The notes beneath the pieces are model-generated. The model ran no database searches and had not been told where the DNA came from. It was given only the letters and a program-made list of their open reading frames with translations. A program made the translations under genes and the position numbers. Of a DNA stretch of 64,000 nt, positions 18,982-28,060 are shown one piece after another (position 1 is the stretch's first letter; each line of letters opens with the position of its first letter). This DNA comes from CAVVFX01 sp963777595 (lineage in GTDB: Bacteria; Acidobacteriota; Terriglobia; Bryobacterales; Bryobacteraceae), in assembly GCA_963777595.1 (NCBI GenBank), contig CAVZRE010000011.1, positions 141,645 through 205,644 of the forward strand. The letters run 5' to 3'.

Positions 18982-21032
18982 CCTCGGCCATGACAATTAC
19001 GATCAGGTTTGTAACTCTCCTCTGCACGATCCTCGCGCCGATGTTCGCCGATCCGACATTGAGTTTCCGGACCCACTACCTGCCGTTGGGTCCGAAGGAC
19101 TCGTCCGTGTCCGTCGCTGCGGATGCTGTGGGCAACGTTTTCATTTTGTTGAAGGTCATCGATCTCGCGGGCAATCCGATCAATCGGGTTCTCAAGACCG
19201 ACGCGACTGGCAGCATCATGACTCACTTCGATTTCGCTGAAGGAGTGACGCTCACTGCCATCTCAATCGATCCCCAGGGGAACGTGCTTGTGGTTGGCGG
19301 TGGCCTCGTGGCTCGGCTGGACAACAACCTCACTACGGTCATGAATATGTCGACCAATCCCGGCTCCGCAAACGCGGTGACAACCGACGCGGCGGGGAAT
19401 GTATACATCGCCGGCAACGCGTTCGCGGGTTTCCCTACCACTCCAGGCTCATATCAGCCCACTGGCAACCCGGCGCCGATCTATGCATTTGTGGCGAAGC
19501 TTTCCACGGACCTCGGGACGATCCTCTATGCAACGCTGTTCGGCGGCGCTGCCCCGGATTGCTATCAGACATCGTCCTTCTGCCGGCTGCCACCCGTCCA
19601 GACGTCGGCCAATTCCGTAGCGGTTGGCCCGGACGGATCCGTCGTAATAGCCGGCAACACCGATGCCGGCACCACGCCTATTATGTCGGAGGAAGGGCCG
19701 TACACCTACGGCTTTGTAGCAAAATTCTCACCGGACCTCTCGTCTGTGCTGGGAGGGGTGTCCATGGCCAGCGGCTCGCAAGGCCCGTTCCCCACGCTGG
19801 GCTCCATCAGCTATGGTCCTGCGGGAAGTCCCAGCAGCTTTTACGGAGTAGCAATCGATACAGAGGGAGACGTCGTACTGTCGGGCTGGGCGGAGTTCAA
19901 CGCCGCCGTCAGCCCAGCCGGGACCATTCAGCCGCTCCCTCCGCTTGGCCTTGGCTTAGCTGCTTTGTTTTTGGTCAAGCTCGACCCCGGATTTAATTAC
20001 CTCTGGGGCACCTTTTTCGGCGGGAATGCTGGCAATCCGATTCAGCTGGCACTCGATCCCTCAGGGAATGTCTGGATCTCAGGCAACGCTCAAATCGGAA
20101 CCTTGCCGGGAGCGGCCCCCGCGCCAATGGCGAACGTGGCGGAATACATTCCGTTCGTCGCAGAGCTGACAGCGGATGGGCAATCGGTCTTGAATCTCGA
20201 ATCGTCGGCTTTCGGCGGTGGCCCCATCGCTGCTGCGCCATTCGGTGCAGCCGTGCTCGGATCTGCGTCGGCGCCTGATTCGTTCCTCTTGACCGCAGCC
20301 CCGGACCAACCGTCCTTACTCATGGTGGCAAATTCCGCGAACAATCAATCTTCCGGCACGATTGCTCCTATGGAACTGATTTCGCTGTTTGGCGCCGGTA
20401 TCGGACCTGAGAGTCCGCTTGACGGGCGGGTGGTCAACGGCGCATTCACCAAAGGCCTGGGAGGATACCAGGTACTCTTCAATGGTGTCCCGGCGCCGCT
20501 GCTGTATGCTGGCCCAAACCAGATCAACGTGGTGTCTCCAGCCGAAATCTCAAGCCAGTCATCCGTCGACATTGAGGTTGTCGGACCCCTCGGGACTACT
20601 GCCTTTCCTACCGTCTTCGTAGCTGCGGTAAGTCCTCAAATATTCTCACAGCTAAATTTGGTCCCGCCCACTCCCGTTCCTGGCTTTTACGAAGCGCGTT
20701 ACGTTGCAACTGCCTATAACCAGGACGGAACTTTGAACAGTGTATCGAACCCAGCTCCGGCCGGCTCTATCGTCACCATTTGGGCCACAGGGACGGGCAT
20801 GCTGACGAGCGAAGTGGCCGATGGCCAAATCGCTGCATCCGCCACGGCGCTAAGCCAGCCCGGGGCAATGCCAACGACAAGTATCCAATTTCAAGGGCAG
20901 GCACCCGCGGCCGTGCAGGGCCTGACGCAGATCAATTTCACTGTGCCGACAAACTTCGGCTACATGCTCGCGACCGACTTTCACCAGGCCGGGTATATGG
21001 CCGAAGCCTTTATCTGGGTGTCGCGCGATTAG
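18978..21032 (+). CDS. Secreted SBBP beta-propeller protein with TIGR03437-type C-terminal domain, copy 2
   Basis: Up to 684 aa from GTG 18978 (overlapping the previous stop) or slightly shorter from ATG 18990. A signal peptide (IRFVTLLCTILAPMFA) is followed by propeller blades (DAAGNVYIAGNAFAGFPTTP; KLSTDLGTILYATLFGG; DTEGDVVLSGWAEFN). From about residue 450 the acidobacterial C-terminal domain follows (ELISLFGAGIGPESPLDG; VLFNGVPAPLLYAGPNQINV; ATAYNQDGTLNSVSNPAPAG). A Cys pair in PDCYQTSSFC sits in an extended loop. It follows a subfamily C regulatory-domain protein, as does the copy at 7670-9697, so the pair moved as a unit. Confidence 0.85.
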   Translation: MTSAMTITIRFVTLLCTILAPMFADPTLSFRTHYLPLGPKDSSVSVAADAVGNVFILLKVIDLAGNPINRVLKTDATGSIMTHFDFAEGVTLTAISIDPQGNVLVVGGGLVARLDNNLTTVMNMSTNPGSANAVTTDAAGNVYIAGNAFAGFPTTPGSYQPTGNPAPIYAFVAKLSTDLGTILYATLFGGAAPDCYQTSSFCRLPPVQTSANSVAVGPDGSVVIAGNTDAGTTPIMSEEGPYTYGFVAKFSPDLSSVLGGVSMASGSQGPFPTLGSISYGPAGSPSSFYGVAIDTEGDVVLSGWAEFNAAVSPAGTIQPLPPLGLGLAALFLVKLDPGFNYLWGTFFGGNAGNPIQLALDPSGNVWISGNAQIGTLPGAAPAPMANVAEYIPFVAELTADGQSVLNLESSAFGGGPIAAAPFGAAVLGSASAPDSFLLTAAPDQPSLLMVANSANNQSSGTIAPMELISLFGAGIGPESPLDGRVVNGAFTKGLGGYQVLFNGVPAPLLYAGPNQINVVSPAEISSQSSVDIEVVGPLGTTAFPTVFVAAVSPQIFSQLNLVPPTPVPGFYEARYVATAYNQDGTLNSVSNPAPAGSIVTIWATGTGMLTSEVADGQIAASATALSQPGAMPTTSIQFQGQAPAAVQGLTQINFTVPTNFGYMLATDFHQAGYMAEAFIWVSRD

Positions 21033-21089
21033 GTTCACCAGCCGCCACAGACAAACAGAGGGCTCGCAGAATACTAAGGGGATGTGAAT

Positions 21090-21755
21090 ATGAAAAGACC
21101 GCTGCATGGATTGCTCGCCGCGTTACCCTGGACTACGGGACATGATCTGTACGCGCAGTCAGCACTACAGGCGCAACTGGAAGTCAACCTCGGTCCGATC
21201 TTGATCTCCAATTACTAAGGTGTCGCGAACTCATACGACGGAGTCACGAGCGGACCGAACGTCCCCGTCTGCAGCTACCCGCCAAATCCATCGATCGGCT
21301 ATCAAGGGAACGTGGCGAGCAGCTATCGGGGCTGTATGCAACAGGTGCTCGCCGGCTACGCACAGCAGGGCGTGGTCGGAGTCAGATTTCAGTTTGATAT
21401 GAACGGGCAGTGGAGCGCCCCATTCGTGAGCCAGACTGGCGCCTTAAGCCCAAGCTGGCAGAACAGCTTTTCCCTCTTTCTCCAGGATGTGCGCGCAGCC
21501 AACATTCGGTACGTCTCCATTACGCCGGATTGGTTCACCTATGGGCTCGGGAACATGACTATTTATGGGTGCGTCGGCGGTTCGCGGGGCGCCTACACAT
21601 ACAACCTCACGTCCACATGCACGTCCGCGAACGCAAACGCGGTGTTTTATCCCTGGCTCCTTGGGCCTACAGCTATTGCCCACCCAATGTGGACTGCGGT
21701 AATGGCGCCCAGCCCTACGGTCAACAAGGAGACATCTTCGAAGCGATCCAAGTGA
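21090..21755 (+). pseudogene. Scaffold-type protein 3, N-terminal part of glycosidase-like domain, in-frame stop
   Basis: ATG 21090 follows AAGGGG and encodes MKRPLHGLLAALPW... YAQSALQ, a plausible signal peptide. After 42 codons a TAA (21216-21218) interrupts the same frame, which then continues with GVANSYDGVTSGPNVPVCSY, YRGCMQQVLAGYAQQGVVGV and ANIRYVSITPDWFTYGLG. A TAC-to-TAA change would explain the stop. Near 21653 a GGG-to-GG change shifts the frame, so the remaining open codons to 21755 are not real. Unlike scaffolds 1 and 2, no Ig repeats precede the barrel: it starts almost at once after the signal peptide. The true product continues at 21656. Confidence 0.6.
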
Positions 21756-23389
21756 ACGATTATCACGATGTCCCCCAGTTGGGCGACCCATTCTTCCTGC
21801 CGGGCTCCACGCCCCCGCCCACGCCATGGGCGTGGTCGAGTTCCGAAGGCCCCCTATTCCAGTTTTTCAACTTCATTTTCCAGGCCGTGAACAACGCTCA
21901 ACTCCAGGTGCGTGAGGTTGACCTATACCCGGAAATCCAGATCTGGTTCTCGTCTGTCAAGGGGCGGTTGGTCTACGACAACGTTCAATTCGTCCACCCT
22001 CTCGACATCATCAACCAGATCATGGTGAACAACAACTTGACTCCGACGGCCACTTTCTCCACTCAGGCATTTCAGCCGAGCTACACGTCATCTAGCGCAC
22101 CGTGCAATTCATCCTCCGGCGACTCCTTTCTTGTCATTCCGGCTTACTTGCTTCTGTCGGCAGAGACGGGAGGTGCGTTTGGAACGTACCAGAACATTTG
22201 CAGCTCCCCCTTAATCAACCCGGCAGACACCATCTCCGGCCTGCCGGCGAGCCAGTACCCTTTCAGCGTGGCCGACATCCACACGTACCCCGCAGACACT
22301 CTCAACGACCCTGCGTGGGGCTTCATCAGCAACCCGAACTACAGCGGTTGCGAGAAATATCCCGACGGCGCTCAAGTCAATCAGTGCACCCAATACAACG
22401 TGTACAATCAATGTGTCGCGTGGACTTGGGACTGCCCGAACGATACGGACGGCGATGCTTCAAGCTCGAGCGTGCAAGCCGCGAAATACCTCTTTAATGC
22501 GATCAGCAACTTCGTCCAGCACTGGGAGAACAGCGGGCAGATCCCTCGAAATGCGCCGATCGTTATTGGCGAGACCGACGAGTACAATCCTGGAGGTGTC
22601 GGACGAGACGGGATCACCTTCCCAGACATGCACGAGGGTCCGGTGGACGGGCTCCCGGATTGCACGACATACGGCCCATACGGCGCCAACCTCTTCGACA
22701 CACATGTGGATGTCGGAACGGGCGTTGCCCACGCGGTAAATTTCTGGTGCATTCCTGACTGGAGTTGGCATAGGCCGTGGTCGTCGGCGGCAGCGGGCGA
22801 GAACGTTAGCGGTTTCACGACCACCGCTCTAAACACGCAAGCGGTCGTGATCCGACCCTGGGAGGCGGTTAGTTGGGGAACTGTCCTTTCGCCGGGGCCG
22901 CTGTCCGGCGACTCCACGAAGCCCTACAACGTTGGGGCGTGCACCTTCTCCCAACTCCCCAGCAGCTATACCTTGTCCTCCTCGGCGGGCACACTGAACG
23001 TCCCGGTTACCAATTCGCAGAACTCAAATAATTGCTGGTGGAGCACCGGGCCGACGCCGCCGGCGACCTCCGGCAACTCTAACAATTTCACCTGGATATG
23101 GCCCACCACGCCAATCTGGCAGCAAGCCAGCGGGACGGCGAGCCTTTCGTACCAGCAAAACACCAACTCCCAACGGTCGTTCCTGGTAACGATCGCTGGG
23201 CAGCAGCATCACGATCACCCAAGCCGGGCCCTTGACCGGGCCGACTCTGTTGAGTCCAACGAACGCAGCGACCAACGTGCCACTGATGCCAGCACTAAGC
23301 TGGTCGCAATCTGCCAACACCAGCCAATACCAGGTGTACCTGGGCACGCAATCGCCTCCATCCCAAGTTGCTACCCTGAGCGGAGCTAA
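21656..23389 (+). CDS. Glycosidase-like domain of protein 3 (TIM-barrel-like, two candidate catalytic Glu)
   Basis: The frame is open from 21410, but homology begins near 21656 (YSYCPPNVDCGNGAQPYGQQ). Key parts: FFNFIFQAVNNAQLQVREVD with VDLYPEIQIW (Glu codon 21932-21934), FSVADIHTYPADTLNDPAWG, and APIVIGETDEYNPGG (Glu codon 22571-22573), followed by FWCIPDWSWHRPW. The order 'DLYPE ... DIHTYP ... IGETDEY' matches 'DLFPE ... FDYHSYP ... QISETHS' in scaffold 1, so the two domains are homologous. Two Glu at the ends of predicted strands suit a retaining clan-A glycosidase, but the family is not identified and activity is inference. From about residue 520 a BACON-like sandwich follows (YTLSSSAGTLNVPV; NNCWWSTG). 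The frame is lost near 23200. Confidence 0.65.
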   Translation, partial: APWAYSYCPPNVDCGNGAQPYGQQGDIFEAIQVNDYHDVPQLGDPFFLPGSTPPPTPWAWSSSEGPLFQFFNFIFQAVNNAQLQVREVDLYPEIQIWFSSVKGRLVYDNVQFVHPLDIINQIMVNNNLTPTATFSTQAFQPSYTSSSAPCNSSSGDSFLVIPAYLLLSAETGGAFGTYQNICSSPLINPADTISGLPASQYPFSVADIHTYPADTLNDPAWGFISNPNYSGCEKYPDGAQVNQCTQYNVYNQCVAWTWDCPNDTDGDASSSSVQAAKYLFNAISNFVQHWENSGQIPRNAPIVIGETDEYNPGGVGRDGITFPDMHEGPVDGLPDCTTYGPYGANLFDTHVDVGTGVAHAVNFWCIPDWSWHRPWSSAAAGENVSGFTTTALNTQAVVIRPWEAVSWGTVLSPGPLSGDSTKPYNVGACTFSQLPSSYTLSSSAGTLNVPVTNSQNSNNCWWSTGPTPPATSGNSNNFTWIWPTTPIWQQASGTASLSYQQNTNSQRSFLVTIAGQQHHDHPSRALDRADSVESNERSDQRATDASTKLVAICQHQPIPGVPGHAIASIPSCYPERS

Positions 23390-24001
23390 TAGCACAACCT
23401 ACTCGCCATCGGCGCCGCTGGCCTCGGGCGCAACCTACTACTGGTATGTGGCAGCCGTGGACGCGTTTGGGAGCAAGGCAACCTCGACGCCGTTCACATT
23501 CACGACGACCTCGGACCCCAGTGGGTACTTCATGACTTTAACGGGAACTTGCTGCCAAGCGGGAGCGTGACCCTGGTGGTCGATTCCGCTCCCTACTCCC
23601 TGGCTTGCCCAACCCCTAGTGATCAACCTAGCGACGGGATGGCATACGATTGGTACGTCCTTGCCGGCTGGCTATACGTTGGCCGGATATTCACTTGCGG
23701 GCTATAGCCGGATCGACAGCTACTCGGTGTACCTTTGGGTCCCACCCGCTGGGGTTTCGCTTAACTGGTACTACCTTCCTGCAAGCGTCTCTCTCTCCAA
23801 CGTCACGCTTAGCTCGCCGAGAACCTACGATGCGAGTTCGACTATAACCGCCGGGCCCCGGCGTCACTATACAAAACGGCGCTGGTGTTGTGCTCCAGTC
23901 AGGCGGAACTATTACGCTGACTCCTGGTTTCCAGGCTGGGGGCGTGGGATCAGGAAGCGGCACCGCCTTCACGGCCTACATCGGCACGAACTGGTAGTTC
24001 G
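23206..24001 (+). pseudogene. Protein 3, C-terminal FN3-like and coathanger-like parts (several frameshifts)
   Basis: Homology continues as SITITQAGPLTGPTLLSPTN and SWSQSANTSQYQVYLGTQSP... TYYWYVAAVDAFGSKATSTP, an FN3-like domain in the frame ending at 23570. It then moves to GNLLPSGSVTLVVDSAPYSL, then VINLATGWHTIGTSLPAGYT in the frame ending at 24005, and finally PGVTIQNGAGVVLQSGGTIT, LTPGFQAGGVGSGSG, TAYIGTNW to TAG 23999-24001. The last piece is the same 'PGFxAxxGSxFxA' motif found at the N-terminus of the scaffolds. At least three indels in 800 bases are needed to read through, the densest damage in the window outside 2.2-2.9 kb. Confidence 0.55.
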
Positions 24002-24002
24002 T

Positions 24003-24437
24003 TAAGAACCCAGCCTCGCCAGCGCAGGCGCAGCCGGTAACGTGGGCATCGGCACTACGTCGCCAACCGACATGCTGGATGTCGCCGGCACGATCGCCGC
24101 TCAACAAATAAAAGTCGAAGCCAGCGTGCCCGACTACGTCTTCGAGCCCAGTTATCACCTTCAGCCGCTTTCCGAGGTGAAACAGTTCGTCGAAGAACAC
24201 CATCACCTGCCCGACATCCCGTCGACAGCCGAGGTCAAGGAAAAGGGGCTGAACATCGGTGAGATGCAGGCGAAGCTCCTCGGCAAGATCGAAGAGCTCA
24301 CCTTGCACATGATCCAGGCGGAGGAGCACAACAACCGCCTGGAGCAGCAGAATAATGGCCTGCAAGAGCAAGTCAAGAGTCTTCAGGAACGTCTGGAGCA
24401 AGTAGCCGCGGCAAATGGAAGCACAGCAAACAAGTGA
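24003..24437 (+). CDS. Tail-fibre-type C-terminal module with coiled coil, copy 3
   Basis: The clearest intact copy. The frame opens at ATG 24042, with upstream in-frame codons back to 24003. It encodes VGIGTTSPTDMLDVAGTIA, QIKVEASVPDYVFEPSYHLQ, VEEHHHLPDIPSTAEVKEKG, LNIGEMQAKLLGKIEELTLH and a long coiled coil (EEHNNRLEQQNNGLQEQVKS). There is no signal peptide. It starts directly after the coathanger-like end of protein 3, so in an ancestral or corrected sequence it could be that protein's C-terminus. The next gene (regulatory-domain protein, ATG 24484) follows, as after the other copies. In tail-spike and fibre proteins this module type helps trimer assembly. Confidence 0.8.
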
Positions 24438-24483
24438 ATCAACCAACAGAGTTAGGCCGAATGCCGCGAGGAGGTATCGGGCA

Positions 24484-25236
24484 ATGAAGACGCAGTGGTA
24501 TAACCGAAGATGGATTGGCTGCAGCGCTGTTGTTGCGGCCATCGGGGTCGCAGCGGGGTTTGCTCAAACCTCTCCTTCCCCTGTCAAGAACGGCTCTATC
24601 CAAGGCACTGTCGTCGGATCGGACGGGACATCCCTTTCGGGAGCGCGCGTCTATGCAGGTGTCAAAGTCACCGTCGGAAACGTCAATGCACCACCGACGT
24701 TAATTACCAAAGTTGCGAATGGCGTCACGGCAAGCCCGGGAAATACGTTCACCATCACGAATCTTCCTTCGGGAACTTACGTTCTATGCGCCGCGATAGC
24801 CACTCCTGGTTGGCTAGATCCTTGCCGCTCGTCTGCGAACGTGCCGGTGATCAACCTGGCCGCGGGCCAGAATCTGACCGGGCAAACCGTGGTGATGACT
24901 AAAGGAGCGGTCGTGCAAGTTCGCATTAATGACGGTTCAAAGCTGCTCGCAACGCCTCCCGGAGCGATTGCGCATGACGTCGAAGTGCTCGCTCTCGGCT
25001 CGAACCATTTCTACTACTATGCCCCCACCGTATCAACCGACTCGGGCGGGCGAACCCAGGAGCTTACGCTTCCCTTCAACGCCACGCACACCTTCATTGT
25101 CCGCAGCCAGCAGTTTTCTCTAACGGATTCCACCGGCGCAGCCGTGCCGACTGGCGGCCATACTCAACCACTGCAGGTCTCCTCAAGCGCCGCCGCCCCG
25201 CAATTCACCTTCAATGTTACGGGAAAGCTGAATTAA
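24484..25236 (+). CDS. Secreted carboxypeptidase-regulatory-like domain protein (subfamily A), copy 2
   Basis: The frame is open from 24415, but ATG 24484 is preceded by a strong GAGGAGGT and opens a signal peptide (RRWIGCSAVVAAIGVAAG, FAQ), giving 250 aa. It is close to the 296-1054 protein: GSIQGTVVGSDGTSLSGARV, GNTFTITNLPSGTYVLC, PGWLDPC, GQTVVMTKGAVVQVRIND, FSLTDSTGAAVPTGG. The Cys pair is YVLC... LDPC. It ends 44 bases before the start of scaffold A, repeating the order seen at 0.3-1.2 kb (tail module, regulatory-domain protein, scaffold). The frame is intact. Function unknown; probably extracellular. Confidence 0.85.
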   Translation: MKTQWYNRRWIGCSAVVAAIGVAAGFAQTSPSPVKNGSIQGTVVGSDGTSLSGARVYAGVKVTVGNVNAPPTLITKVANGVTASPGNTFTITNLPSGTYVLCAAIATPGWLDPCRSSANVPVINLAAGQNLTGQTVVMTKGAVVQVRINDGSKLLATPPGAIAHDVEVLALGSNHFYYYAPTVSTDSGGRTQELTLPFNATHTFIVRSQQFSLTDSTGAAVPTGGHTQPLQVSSSAAAPQFTFNVTGKLN

Positions 25237-25280
25237 CTATTGTGTAGAACAGGATGACAGAGACGAAAGGCCAGAATAGA

Positions 25281-28060
25281 ATGAAGACCACCGCACGGGC
25301 AACATCATGCGCAACTATTGCCACTTTGCTGTGCGCACCCTTGTTCTCCCAGGATGTGAGCAATGTAACGCTCCCAAACACTACCATCGCGTCCGGCGGC
25401 TATTCATACCAGGCAAACAATTCCATAACTGCTAATTCGTTCGTCATCGACAGCGGTGCCCGCGTGACGCTTCAGGCCGGCAGCACGATCACGCTAAACC
25501 CCGGCTTCCAGGCGCTCACCGGCTCCTCCTTTGTCGCCTCCGTCAATCCGATCTTTACGCCTGGCAGCCCGTTGACAACCTCTGCCGCTACCAACATCGC
25601 GCAAGACCCAACATTTACCGTCAACGTGCTGCCACAAGGCGGCGGCTCCATCGCTGGAGGAGACATTTACCTGCAAGCCTACGGATCCAACGGCAGTTTC
25701 CATCAATGTCCCATCAACTTCGCCGTGAGCCCAAGCCAACTCACTATGACCGACTCCGGGCAGGAAATGCCGGTTCCTTCAGGCAGCACCTCGGTGATCA
25801 CGAACTCCACGGGCGAGTGCTACGTGGCCGGCGCGAGTGCTATCGGCTGGGCGACCACCCTGTCCACGAATTCAAGCGGCGCCAGCTTGACGCTGGACAT
25901 AACGTTTCCGATCGCCCCGTCCGTTCAGTATCCATTCACCTATGTAATCACGGAGGACACCTACGACAGCAATGGCGTCCTGTCGCCCCTCGAATACCTG
26001 GGCACGATTGCGGTATCCGTCGGACAACCGACCCTGATTCTGACGACGACACCTTCGTTAGTAGTCGCTCCTGAAAATCATTACACTCAGTTCCAAACGA
26101 ACCTCGTTGGAGTGAACGGCTTCACTAACTCGACCCAGATAACCATCGCTAATGAGCCGTACTCTCAAACGACGATATACATTCCCAACGGGACAACCTA
26201 CTCCCCAAACGGGACGGACGGTCATGGAAATCCCACTTACTCGTTCCCGGTGCAAGTGAATCCGCTGGTCAATACGGGCACACAAATTATTCCTTGGGAA
26301 ATAATGTCCGCCTCCTATACGGTGCCGGGGGCAAACTCCCCGCAGGGCCTATTGGTGAATATCACGGAAAACCAGCCCTCCACCATCACCCAAACCATTA
26401 CCTCCAGCCCCACCGGACTCACACTGGCCGTCGACGGCGCCCAGTGCACCACGCCATGCTCCGAACAATGGGTGCCTAGTTCCCAGCACACCATATCCGC
26501 GGGGAGTTACTCGCCATCCTCAGGCACGTTTTACACATTCCAAAGCTGGTCGAACGGAGGCGCGGCTAGCCAAACCGTCTCGCCAAGCAGCTCGACCACT
26601 TACACCGCCGCGTTCAGCGTGCAATACTATCTCAGCGTCTCGGCGAATCCTTCAAACGAGGGGAGCCTGAGCGTGGCGAGCGGCTGGCTAAACGCCGGCC
26701 AAGGCGTATCCATCACCGCAACGCCGGCAAGCGGTTATGTGTTTTCAGGATTCAGTGGTTGCGGTCTGAGTGGGACCAACCCGACGCAAACGTGCTATAT
26801 GACGGGCCCCGAGACCGTAGTGGCGAACTTCGCTCCTATCGGCCAAGTGACGCAGACCATAACGTCCGTGCCGAGCGGCCTGTTAGTGATGGTCGACAAC
26901 ACGCAATACACCACCCCGCAGACCTTCGCCTGGACCCCGGGGACCGCCCACAGTCTCGCCGTGACAACCAGCCCGCAGCCCGCCGGTGCGACCACCACGC
27001 AATATATCTCCCCGCTATGGAACGTCAGCAACGCAGCGACGGCCACCATAACCGCCCCCTCCACATCCCAAACCTACACCGCCAACTTCACCACGCAGTT
27101 CTACCTCACCACCTCCTCGGTAGGAGAAGGCGCCATCAGCCCCGCAAGCGAATGGTGCAACGCCAACACGAACGTCACCATCACCGCGACCCCCAACAAC
27201 GGCTACACCTTCATCGACTTCACCGGCGCACTGAGCGGCGGCACCAACCCGCAGATCCTGACGATGACCGCGCCCGAGACCGTGACTGCGAACTTCCCCT
27301 TGCAGGGAGAGATTCAGAATCCCGTGCCGACCTCGGTCTCCCTTACCGCGGCATCGGGAGCGACCTCCGACGCATTAACATTCACTGGAACCTGGAGCCT
27401 GGTAGGCGGTGCTGAAGACCTCTCCGTGGTCGAAATCGTCATCACGCCGGACCCGACGACCACCTATCTCGCCAGCGTCGTCAACGCATGCCACATTAGG
27501 TACATCCCCTCGGACAACACTCTGCAACTCGACGCCCCAGATCAAAACGACATTGGCACATTCCCATACTCATCTCCGATTGGGCCCAACGGCGGGCAGA
27601 CGCTCTATAACGGTACGAGCAGCGTAGCCGGCGTATGTGCCGTGGACGCAGCAAACTCAACGTGGTCTTCAGTGGGCCAAACCGGAACGCTCACGGTTCC
27701 AATAACGTTCACGCCGAGCCAGAGCACACCCTACCTCGGGTGGACATCGGCCACGACAAACGAAGACGTGACCAATAACTGGATAGGACCATTCTGGAGC
27801 TACACCGCCCCGGCTTCCGCCCCCGCGATATTCTCGAACTCGCTAGCCGTCAACGGCGGCCCGCTCGGGCCAAATCTGAATTCGGGGACCTTCTCCGCCG
27901 TCTTTACGGACATCGCCGGCGTCAACGATATCAGCGGCGTGGATATCGATTTCAGCCCGAGCTCTTCGGGAGCATCCGATGCCCAGGGATGCCACATACA
28001 GTACATCGCAGCGCAGCAAATGCTATTCCTTTACAGCGCCGCCGGAGACGGCACATCTAC
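25281..28060 (+). CDS. Scaffold protein A, N-terminal two thirds (coathanger-like, Ig-like, PEGA/InlB repeats)
   Basis: ATG 25281 (rather than 25254) is favoured by GAAAGG upstream and starts the signal peptide MKTTARATSCATIATLLC... LFSQ. Order: coathanger-like motif (YSYQANNSITANSFVIDSGA; LQAGSTITLNPGFQALTGSS), Ig-like region (GGDIYLQAYGSNGSFHQCPI; SPLEYLGTIAVSVGQP), then alternating PEGA-like units (LTLAVDGAQCTTPCSEQW; FYTFQSWSNGGAASQTV) and InlB-B-like units (TPASGYVFSGFSGCGLSGTN; NNGYTFIDFTGALSGG). It ends with paired domains of the form AGVNDISGVDIDFSPSSSGA and CHIQYIAAQQMLFLYSA. The open frame runs on to 28166 out of phase; homology shifts frame near 28050 into the next entry. InlB-type repeats are usually surface-exposed and adhesive. 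Confidence 0.8.
25757..26177 (+). repeat. Near-identical patch shared with scaffold B (copy 1)
   Basis: Over about 420 bases only one difference is seen by eye from 31631-32051 (CCGTCGGA versus CCGTTGGA). The sequence on both sides differs at many third positions. This is the signature of gene conversion or a very recent partial copy. Confidence 0.85.

Noticed and set aside
22408..22917. Minus-strand frame of 169 codons inside the glycosidase-like gene
   Set aside because: Antisense to a region with clear protein homology to scaffold 1; no supporting motif.
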